This document shows positions 34,878 through 40,740 of a DNA stretch of 40,740 bases, one piece after another. This stretch comes from Lachnospiraceae bacterium. Lineage in GTDB: Bacteria > Bacillota_A > Clostridia > Lachnospirales > Lachnospiraceae. The notes under the pieces are model-generated. The model was not told where the DNA came from and did no database searches. It saw only the letters and a program-made list of their open reading frames with translations. Position 1 is the first letter of the stretch, and each line of letters starts with the position of its first letter. The stretch is from assembly GCA_009911175.1 (NCBI GenBank), contig QXWX01000063.1:1-40740 (forward strand), given 5' to 3'. Both the position numbers and the translations under genes were made by a program.

Positions 34878-35426
34878 TCAATCCTCTTCTATCGTTGTGA
34901 ATCTGGTGATTGCCGGATCCGTATAGATATCCGTTCCATCATCACTGTATGAGGAAAATTCAGAAACAACAGCACCTTCCGGCCCCGCCTGGAACCAGTG
35001 CTTTGTATTCGGCGCCAATGTATACTGCTCTCCTTTTTTTAGTACAATCTCATGCCATACTGTATACACATCTTCTTTTCCTTCCGGAACTTTTGCCTTT
35101 GGATTTAAGGTCGACTCTCCCGGGACATGAATATATACCTCTCCATATCTGCAGCGGAATGTCTCCTCCTTTCCCGGATTATCCGGTCCAAGCGGAGGGT
35201 GTCTGTGTTCTGCGCAAATCTGTCCCGGAAGCATTGGCAGTTCCTTGGCACAGCATCTTTTCGTATTAACATAGACATGCAGCATAAGTCCTTCATGATA
35301 AGGATCATTTAAGCCGAAATCTGTCAATTCCATCCTCTCTTCTTCTTCCGGGGTAAGATATAACCCGCTCTTACGCATCAATTCCAGCCCTTCTTGTTTG
35401 ATTTTGTTATATTCACTTCTTTTCAT
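34878..35426 (-). CDS. D-lyxose ketol-isomerase (cupin; also mannose-active)
   Basis: 182 residues from ATG 35426, with AAGGGG five bases upstream; starts further up at 35498 would cross the operator and lack a box. Single cupin domain with the lyxose-isomerase metal set: His74 and His76 in CAEHRHPP, Glu87 in GKEETF, and His143 in NTKHWFQAG. Family members interconvert D-lyxose and D-xylulose, and many also D-mannose and D-fructose, using Mn. As the first gene of the operon ahead of two beta-mannosidase-like enzymes, conversion of released mannose to fructose, or of lyxose to xylulose for the FGGY kinase, is the likely role. Confidence 0.88.
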   Translation of the reverse strand: MKRSEYNKIKQEGLELMRKSGLYLTPEEEERMELTDFGLNDPYHEGLMLHVYVNTKRCCAKELPMLPGQICAEHRHPPLGPDNPGKEETFRCRYGEVYIHVPGESTLNPKAKVPEGKEDVYTVWHEIVLKKGEQYTLAPNTKHWFQAGPEGAVVSEFSSYSDDGTDIYTDPAITRFTTIEED

Positions 35427-35439
35427 AAAATCCCCTTCT

Positions 35440-35453
35440 GTGTCATTTGACAC
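35440..35453. promoter_or_regulatory. Operator-like palindrome (site 1) before the isomerase gene
   Basis: Palindrome GTGTCA-TT-TGACAC lies between the predicted promoter and the ribosome binding site of the operon. The same GTGTC..GACAC half-sites recur in 35609-35652. A SorC-type regulator is encoded in the operon, so autogenous control through these sites is likely. Confidence 0.65.
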
Positions 35454-35488
35454 TTTTAATCTTTCGTTTATTGTTTCTGTTTGCATGC

Positions 35489-35517
35489 ATTTTAACAATA
35501 TATTGTTTGTATTTAAA
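35489..35517 (-). promoter_or_regulatory. Candidate promoter of the twelve-gene sugar operon
   Basis: On the minus strand TTTAAA (35512-35517) and TAAAAT (35489-35494) are 17 bp apart. The -35 is poor, which would suit a regulator-dependent promoter. Transcription would start near 35482, with operator site 1 about 30-40 bases downstream of it. Confidence 0.45.
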
Positions 35518-35608
35518 CAGTATCACATTTTTTTCTGCCAGTCAATCGTGCAATATGCACAATAATTCCAGTAATTTTTCTACACATCCAACACTTTCCA
35601 ATTATTTC

Positions 35609-35652
35609 ATATTTTTCCTTTTTGTGTCAAACGACACAAAAAGGAAAAATAT
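35609..35652. promoter_or_regulatory. 44-bp perfect palindrome with operator core (site 2)
   Basis: A 20-bp arm (35609-35628) is perfectly complementary to 35633-35652 around a 4-nt centre AAAC. The centre reads GTGTCAAACGACAC, the same half-sites as site 1, flanked by A/T-rich arms. It is about 95 bp upstream of the predicted -35. As DNA it could be a high-affinity regulator site; as RNA it would form a very stable hairpin. No gene ends here that needs a terminator. Confidence 0.65.
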
Positions 35653-35783
35653 AAAAATAATAACGCTTATACAAATAATCATTAAAGCAGTTAAAAATAT
35701 ATCAGCTCTACTGATTTTCCGTGGGCTTTTCTGTATTTCCACAATGGATTCCCGCCTTGAGTCTGGCCAACATCATATACAGC

Positions 35784-35832
35784 AAAAAAGCTGAACTGCG
35801 TCCGGACCCTATTGAACACAGTTCAGCTTTTC
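35784..35832. terminator. Bidirectional terminator between clpB and the sugar operon
   Basis: AAAAGCTGAACTG (ending 35798) pairs with CAGTTCAGCTTTT (35819-35831). Leftward the stem is followed by TTTTTT, which suits the end of the clpB transcript (stop at 35998); the stem also ends in TTTT on the plus strand. A 20-nt loop. Confidence 0.75.
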
Positions 35833-35997
35833 TATATTGTTAAAAGAATCATCAAATTATTCTATTCATTAATCCATGGATTATCGAAACCGACATGCAT
35901 CTATCAAAAACACTCTGCCGCATTTTGTGCCTTCAAAACGTGTTTGGAGATTTCCCGTCAATGCACACACCGCTCTTCGGAACTGTATGAAAATAAC

Positions 35998-38577
35998 CTA
36001 TACAGTTCCTTCCAGCTTCCCATCAACCACATCAATGACGATCGTATCTCCCCGGCCCACATTTCCTGCCAGGATCAGCTTTGCGGCCAGGGTCTCCACA
36101 TTTTTCTGGAGATACCGCTTCAGCGGCCGCGCGCCGTACATGGGATCATAGCCGCCTTCCACAACGAAATTCCTGGCGCCTTCGGTCAGCTTGATGGACA
36201 GCTCCTTTTCTGACAGACGCAGATTGACATCCGCCACCAGCAGGTCAACGATCCCGCTGATATTGGATTTGGTCAGAGGCTTGAACATGATGATCTCATC
36301 CAGCCGGTTCAGAAATTCCGGTCGGAAATGGGCCCTCAGCTCGTTCATCACCATGGACTGGCTTTCCTCTGTCAGCGTACCGTCCTCCTGAATGCCTTCC
36401 AGCAGGAAATGCGCTCCGATGTTGGAGGTCATGATCAGGATGGTGTTCTTAAAGTCCACCGTCCGTCCCTGGGAATCGGTGATACGCCCGTCGTCCAATA
36501 CCTGCAGCAGCACGTTAAATACATCCGGATGTGCTTTTTCCACCTCGTCAAACAGCACCACGGAATAAGGCTTCCTGCGGACCGCCTCGGTGAGCTGGCC
36601 GCCCTCGTCGTATCCGACATATCCCGGAGGCGCTCCGATCAGGCGGGATACGGAATATTTCTCCATATACTCGCTCATATCAATCCGGACCATATTGTTT
36701 TCGTCGTCAAACAGGCTCTGCGCCAGCGCCTTTGCCAGCTCGGTCTTGCCTACGCCGGTGGGGCCGAGGAACAGGAAGGACCCGATGGGCTTGGAAGGAT
36801 CCTTGATCCCGGCCTTGGACCGGATGATGGCCTCTGTCACAAGCTCCACGCCCTGCTCCTGGCCGATCACCCGCTTATGCAGTTCATCTCCCAGATGCAG
36901 GGTCTTGCTGCGTTCGCTTTCGTTCAGCCTGGCCACCGGGATCCCCGTCCACCGGGAAATGATTCTGGCGATCTCCTCATCCGTCACGGCTTCATGTACC
37001 AGAGAAAGCTCCTTCTCTTTTACCCGCTCTTCCTCGGATTCCAACTGCTTTTTCAGCTGAGGCAGCCGGCCGTACTGCAGCTCCGCCGCCTTATTCAGGT
37101 CGTAATCCTGCTGCGCCTTCTGAATCTCCTTGTTGACCTGCTCGATCTCCTCCCGGATCTTCTGCACCCGCTCCACAGAGGATTTTTCATTATCCCACTG
37201 AGCCTTTTTCCCGGAAAATTCCTCCCGCAGCTCTGCCAATTCTTCCTGCAGATGGATCAGGCGCTCCTGGCTCAGACGGTCGTCTTCCTTTTTCAGAGCC
37301 TCCTCTTCGATCTCCAGCTGCATCACCCTCCGGCTCAGTTCGTCCAGCTCCGTGGGCATGGAATCCAGCTCCGTCTTGATCAGCGCACATGCCTCGTCCA
37401 CCAGGTCGATGGCCTTATCCGGCAGGAATCGGTCGGATATATACCGATGGGAAAGCATGGCCGCCGCCACAAGCGCGCTGTCCGTGATCTTCACACCGTG
37501 GAATACTTCATATCGCTCTTTCAGTCCCCGGAGGATGGAGATCGCGTCCTCCACCGTAGGCTCCTCCACCATCACCGGCTGGAACCGCCGCTCCAGCGCC
37601 GCATCCTTTTCGATATACTGGCGGTACTCGTCCAGCGTGGTAGCGCCGATACAGTGCAGCTCCCCCCGGGCCAGCATGGGCTTGAGCATATTGCCCGCAT
37701 CCATGGCGCCGTCTGTCTTGCCCGCGCCTACGATCGTATGCAGCTCGTCAATGAAAAGGATGATCCTGCCGTCGCTGTTCTTCACTTCCTCCAACACAGC
37801 CTTCAGACGCTCCTCAAATTCTCCCCGGTATTTTGCTCCGGCAACCAGGGCGCCCATATCCAGGGAGAAAATGGTCTTCTCCTTCAGTCCTTCCGGCACG
37901 TCTCCCTTTACGATCCGCTGGGCAAGCCCTTCCACTACGGCTGTCTTGCCGACGCCCGGCTCTCCGATCAGCACCGGATTGTTCTTCGTCTTACGGGACA
38001 GGATCCGGACCACATTCCGGATCTCTTCGTCACGTCCGATGACCGGATCCAGCTTCTGATCCCGGGCACGCTCCACCAGATCCTGGCCGTACTTATTCAA
38101 GGTATCGTATGTCGCCTCCGGATTGTCGCTGGTCACCCGCTGGTTGCCCCGGACAGAGGACAATGCCTGCAGAAAACCCTCCCGGCTGATACCCATTTCT
38201 TTCAGAAATGCCTTCATCTCCCGGCCGGCATACTTCAAAAGCGCCAGGAAAAGATGCTCCACGGAGACATATTCATCTCCCATCTGCGATGCCTCATCCT
38301 CCGCATGAATCAGCACATTGTTCAGATCCTGTCCTACAAAGACCTTGCCTCCCTGCACCTTGGGACGCTTCGCAAGCAGCTCTTCCACACGGTTCACGAT
38401 GTAGGATGCCTGGAAGCCCATTTTCTCCAAAAGCTTTAAGATCAGGCTGTCATCCTGCGTGATCAGCGCATACAGCAGATGCTCCTGCGCGATCTCCTGA
38501 TTGCCGTAATCATAGGCCAACTTCTCGCAGGCCTGCACTGCCTGCATGGAATTCTGCGTAAATTTATTTATATTCAT
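35998..38577 (-). CDS. clpB: ATP-dependent disaggregase ClpB
   Basis: 859 residues from ATG 38577 (AGGAGG seven bases upstream), the normal ClpB length; longer in-frame starts upstream lie in the promoter. Two Clp N repeats (1-145), then AAA-1 with Walker A GEPGVGKT (205-212). The long coiled-coil M domain follows (about 400-520, many Glu/Lys/Leu heptads), then AAA-2 with Walker A GPTGVGKT near 605 and the C-terminal D2 domain ([17 protein letters not shown]). ClpB hexamers pull proteins out of aggregates together with DnaK. The M domain distinguishes it from ClpC and ClpA. Regulated by the CIRCE site at 38664-38690; a single-gene transcript. Confidence 0.97.
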   Translation of the reverse strand: MNINKFTQNSMQAVQACEKLAYDYGNQEIAQEHLLYALITQDDSLILKLLEKMGFQASYIVNRVEELLAKRPKVQGGKVFVGQDLNNVLIHAEDEASQMGDEYVSVEHLFLALLKYAGREMKAFLKEMGISREGFLQALSSVRGNQRVTSDNPEATYDTLNKYGQDLVERARDQKLDPVIGRDEEIRNVVRILSRKTKNNPVLIGEPGVGKTAVVEGLAQRIVKGDVPEGLKEKTIFSLDMGALVAGAKYRGEFEERLKAVLEEVKNSDGRIILFIDELHTIVGAGKTDGAMDAGNMLKPMLARGELHCIGATTLDEYRQYIEKDAALERRFQPVMVEEPTVEDAISILRGLKERYEVFHGVKITDSALVAAAMLSHRYISDRFLPDKAIDLVDEACALIKTELDSMPTELDELSRRVMQLEIEEEALKKEDDRLSQERLIHLQEELAELREEFSGKKAQWDNEKSSVERVQKIREEIEQVNKEIQKAQQDYDLNKAAELQYGRLPQLKKQLESEEERVKEKELSLVHEAVTDEEIARIISRWTGIPVARLNESERSKTLHLGDELHKRVIGQEQGVELVTEAIIRSKAGIKDPSKPIGSFLFLGPTGVGKTELAKALAQSLFDDENNMVRIDMSEYMEKYSVSRLIGAPPGYVGYDEGGQLTEAVRRKPYSVVLFDEVEKAHPDVFNVLLQVLDDGRITDSQGRTVDFKNTILIMTSNIGAHFLLEGIQEDGTLTEESQSMVMNELRAHFRPEFLNRLDEIIMFKPLTKSNISGIVDLLVADVNLRLSEKELSIKLTEGARNFVVEGGYDPMYGARPLKRYLQKNVETLAAKLILAGNVGRGDTIVIDVVDGKLEGTV

Positions 38578-38647
38578 ACTGAAACCTCCTCTTTTGCAGC
38601 AACAGTTTGCTGTGAATGGATTGTTATGTTGTTCTATTGACAATATA

Positions 38648-38676
38648 ACAATAACAGAAGTTGTTAGCACTGTCAA
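38648..38676 (-). promoter_or_regulatory. clpB: clpB promoter
   Basis: On the minus strand TTGACA (38671-38676) and TATTGT (38648-38653) are 17 bp apart. The -35 box lies inside the CIRCE element, so HrcA binding would block RNA polymerase. The leader is about 65 nt. Confidence 0.75.
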
Positions 38677-38690
38677 GAGGTGAGTGCTAA
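38664..38690. promoter_or_regulatory. CIRCE operator (HrcA site) of clpB
   Basis: TTAGCACTG (38664-38672), nine bases, GAGTGCTAA (38682-38690): the CIRCE consensus TTAGCACTC-N9-GAGTGCTAA with one mismatch. HrcA represses heat-shock genes from this site. Confidence 0.9.
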
Positions 38691-38741
38691 TTTATTTTGA
38701 TTTATTGTTACTATTTACTGACTGTTTTTGCCTTAGCATAT

Positions 38742-38768
38742 AGAAAATCTGCCAGCGGCAGATTTTCT
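38742..38768 (-). terminator. Stem-loop after the histidine kinase gene
   Basis: A 12-bp perfect stem AGAAAATCTGCC (38742-38753) / GGCAGATTTTCT (38757-38768) with a 3-nt loop. Leftward it lies about 50 bp beyond the kinase stop and before the clpB promoter. The T residues are within the stem end, so it is probably a terminator of the kinase transcript. Confidence 0.6.
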
Positions 38769-38817
38769 GTACACATGTGTGTGAAGCAACTGTGAATAGT
38801 AATAATTTATTTATTAT

Positions 38818-39831
38818 TCACAGGAATCGCACCGCAAACGTGCTCCCTTCTCCTACAGTCGATCTCACCGTCACATATCCCCCCTGGGCTTCCAGGATCT
38901 GCCGGGTCAGGTACAGCCCTACACCTGCGCCGGGCAGATTGTGGACTGCAGGCACACGGAAAAATTTGGAAAAGACAGCCCCCTGCCATTCTTCCGGGAT
39001 ACCCATTCCGTGATCCGTGACCGACAGGTACGCCCCGGCCTCACGCATTTCTACCCGCACCTCTATGGTTCCTCCCTCCGGAGAATATTTGACCGCATTA
39101 TCCAGGAGATTGAAGACCGCTTCCTCCGTCCATTTCGGGTCATGCCGGACCGGAAACGGCTGAGGACAGTCCACGGCGATCTCGATTCCCTTCCGGTCTG
39201 CCGCCGTGCTCACGCTCAGCAGCGCATTTGCCAGAGTCACCGCAAAATCGGCCTGCTGGGGAAGGATCCGGATCGCGCCGCTTTCCAGCCGGCTCATCTT
39301 AATGACGGACTGGATCAGAAAATCCATCTTATCTGCTTGGTGCAGCGTCCGTCCCAAAAATTCCTGCTGCTGATCCGGAGGCATTTTTCTGGCGGAAAGC
39401 AGCTCCAGATCCATTTTTATATTCGCGACCGGGGTCTTGATCTGGTGGGAAAGATCTGCGACCATTCCCTGCATCACGCGTTTTTCCTCATCCGCACCGG
39501 CTTCGGCGATCCGCAGGGCTTCGTAGAGCCTCGACAGCTTTGACACAAAGCGGGCAAATAGATTCTCCTGATCCTCTACCTCCGGAAGCGGAACATCGCT
39601 TCTCCCGGAAAGCATCTGATCCATGCCTTCATTGACCTCGTCGAAAAAGTCCATGACCTTGCGCTGGTACGCGTGAAACAATACGAAAAATGCAATCCCG
39701 CCTGCTGCCAGAACCACATAAGCCGCCCAATCTATTTGAAAGCACAAAAGGATCGGGATTGACAGCAGCATCAGGATACAGATACAAATCGCACAGCGGT
39801 TCTGCCGTCGGAATGAAAATGGATCACGCAT
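38818..39831 (-). CDS. Sensor histidine kinase of a two-component system
   Basis: 337 residues from ATG 39831; its start overlaps the end of the regulator gene by about 8 nt. Two membrane helices (about 15-32 and 36-54) with almost no loop between them, so there is no outside sensor domain; signals may be sensed in the membrane. A short linker leads to the HisKA domain with the phosphoryl-accepting His near 129 in DLSHQIKTPVANIK. The HATPase domain has NLLDNAVKYSPEGG (N box), DHGMGIPEE (G1), FFRV and GAGVGLYLTRQI (G2). Partner of the regulator at 39824-40504. The short-loop layout recalls envelope-stress kinases, but no linked ABC transporter is present on this side. Confidence 0.92.
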   Translation of the reverse strand: MRDPFSFRRQNRCAICICILMLLSIPILLCFQIDWAAYVVLAAGGIAFFVLFHAYQRKVMDFFDEVNEGMDQMLSGRSDVPLPEVEDQENLFARFVSKLSRLYEALRIAEAGADEEKRVMQGMVADLSHQIKTPVANIKMDLELLSARKMPPDQQQEFLGRTLHQADKMDFLIQSVIKMSRLESGAIRILPQQADFAVTLANALLSVSTAADRKGIEIAVDCPQPFPVRHDPKWTEEAVFNLLDNAVKYSPEGGTIEVRVEMREAGAYLSVTDHGMGIPEEWQGAVFSKFFRVPAVHNLPGAGVGLYLTRQILEAQGGYVTVRSTVGEGSTFAVRFL

Positions 39832-40504
39832 CACGAACCTCCCACATATACCCCATCCCGTAAATCGTCTTGATGTATTTGTTCCCGTCCTGCTCCACTT
39901 TTCTGCGCAGCCGTCCGATGTTTACGGTCAGCGCATGCTCATCCACATAATTTCCATTGGCGTCCCACAGCTTCTCCAGGATCATCTGCCGTGTCAGGAC
40001 CTTTCCCCTTTGGTCGATGAACAGCTTCATCAGCTTATACTCTGTCGGTGTCAGAGTCAGCGGCTTTCCATCCAGTGTCACATCTGCCTTATCAAAGTCC
40101 GCGGTCAAATGGCCGTCCGAATAGAGATTCTGTTCCCTCCCCCTGCCGGAACGTTTCAATACGGCACCGATCCTTTTATGGAGCAGCGCCATGCTGAACG
40201 GCTTCGTCATATAGTCGTCGGCGCCGCAGTCGAACCCACGCATTTCATCCTGCTCCAAGTCACGGGCCGTCAGGAAAATAACCGGCACATCCCTCAGCCT
40301 TTTCATCTGGCTGCAGAGGGTAAAGCCGTCGCTGTCCGGCAGGTTCACATCCATCAGCACCAGATCAGGTTCCTGCAGCCGGAATGTTTTCAGAGCCAGC
40401 ATAGCTGTCAGCGCGGAGGACACCTCATAGCCCTCCTCCCGCAGATCATATACAAGACCGTCATTCAGGCCTTTGTCATCTTCCACAATGAGTATCTTTT
40501 TCAT
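39824..40504 (-). CDS. OmpR/PhoB-family response regulator
   Basis: 226 residues from ATG 40504; longer starts to 40552 add a tail without family match. Receiver domain: acidic pair in LIVEDDKGLNDG, phospho-acceptor Asp52 in VLMDVNLPDSDG, FLTARD and the conserved Lys in DDYMTKPFS. The C-terminal winged helix (LTPTEYKLMKLFIDQRGKVL, MILEKLWDANGNYVDEHALT, NIGRLRRKVEQDG) binds DNA. The ribosome binding site is weak. Target genes are unknown. Confidence 0.92.
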   Translation of the reverse strand: MKKILIVEDDKGLNDGLVYDLREEGYEVSSALTAMLALKTFRLQEPDLVLMDVNLPDSDGFTLCSQMKRLRDVPVIFLTARDLEQDEMRGFDCGADDYMTKPFSMALLHKRIGAVLKRSGRGREQNLYSDGHLTADFDKADVTLDGKPLTLTPTEYKLMKLFIDQRGKVLTRQMILEKLWDANGNYVDEHALTVNIGRLRRKVEQDGNKYIKTIYGMGYMWEVRDA

Positions 40505-40740
40505 AAATCTATCGTAACCTTTCACCATATTATTATACCTGCCATTATACATGACCTCCCCACATTTCTCAACACGGAGCAGCAGAAAAGCTGCCGGTTA
40601 CTATTCACAGTCGGATAAAAAATGGCCGATACCAGACAGCTCTGGGAAATGTTTCGCACTGAGAAGTATGAATGCTTCTAGCGGTTTGTGACGTAGAAAA
40701 GGGTATAAGAAACAACCCTTCCGAAATTCTGTTTTTTGCA
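40505..40740. other. Right-edge sequence upstream of the response regulator
   Basis: No gene is supported. It contains TTACTATTCACAG at 40598-40610, an inverted copy of CTGTGAATAGTAA at 38790-38802, so the two-component genes sit between inverted 13-mers. A 19-codon open frame at 40622 has no ribosome binding site. Confidence 0.4.

Noticed and set aside
35658..35671. Possible CcpA (cre) site upstream of the sugar operon
   Set aside because: Two mismatches to the consensus, including key edge bases, and far from the predicted promoter; too weak to call.
36328..38439. 703-residue rightward open frame
   Set aside because: Shadow of clpB produced by its codon bias; low-complexity Leu/Gln/His composition.
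40622..40681. 19-codon open frame near the right edge
   Set aside because: No ribosome binding site or recognisable features.

Overview
The window looks like a chromosomal segment of a gut Firmicute of the Lachnospiraceae type (Blautia, Mediterraneibacter, Hungatella and relatives). This is judged from protein style, strong GGAGG-type ribosome binding sites, a CIRCE operator in front of clpB, LoaP/UpxY-type NusG paralogues, VanZ-like proteins and SorC/CUT1 sugar operons. That is family-level recognition, not a database match. Nearly every gene reads leftward (minus strand); only the vanZ-like gene reads rightward.

Layout. 1-326: 5' part of a NusG-paralogue antiterminator that runs off the left edge, the kind that usually opens an exopolysaccharide operon. 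327-1131: its upstream region. It holds a pair of 23-bp recombinase-like sites (388-410 and 699-721) in inverted orientation, 22/23 identical, enclosing a sigma-A-like promoter that at present points away from the gene. This is the layout of a phase-variable invertible promoter. 1132-1737: vanZ-like gene, followed by a 164-bp long palindromic element and a terminator. 2012-6654: a wrecked hicA/hicB relic, dinB, a DUF89/ARMT1-type phosphatase and a MutS2-like ATPase without Smr domain.

7136-11031 is a decaying accessory island. Three overlapping or closely spaced genes (a macro-domain remnant fused to an unknown region, an unknown membrane/coiled-coil protein, and a SpoVK/CbxX-type AAA+ ATPase interrupted by an in-frame TGA) are flanked by 50-bp perfect direct repeats, which are the 3' end of a broken PD-(D/E)XK-type gene. 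A frameshifted small membrane-protein gene lies beside it.

11398-17594: an oligopeptide ABC importer operon, oppBCDFA, with a clear promoter and terminator; OppA carries an acidic tandem-repeat tail. 17938-35426: a twelve-gene sugar operon running from a D-lyxose/mannose isomerase to a sorbitol-dehydrogenase-like gene. It encodes two GH2 beta-mannosidase-like enzymes, a GH42/GH164-like enzyme, a CUT1 importer without its own ATPase, a SorC regulator, three zinc-dependent polyol-type dehydrogenases, a DeoC-type aldolase and an FGGY kinase. A SorC-like operator (GTGTCA-NN-TGACAC) lies between promoter and start codon, and a second copy lies in the centre of a 44-bp perfect palindrome upstream. 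The likely job is to import a beta-mannoside-like conjugate, hydrolyse it in the cytoplasm, and route the sugar and polyol parts through oxidation/isomerisation, phosphorylation and retro-aldol cleavage; the substrate cannot be read from sequence.

35998-38690: clpB under a CIRCE-overlapped promoter. 38818-40504: an OmpR-type response regulator and its histidine kinase.

The best candidates for something new are the invertible promoter in front of the NusG-like regulator, the repeat-flanked macro/AAA+ island, and the unusual enzyme set of the SorC operon. No tRNA, rRNA, CRISPR array or intact transposase gene was seen.
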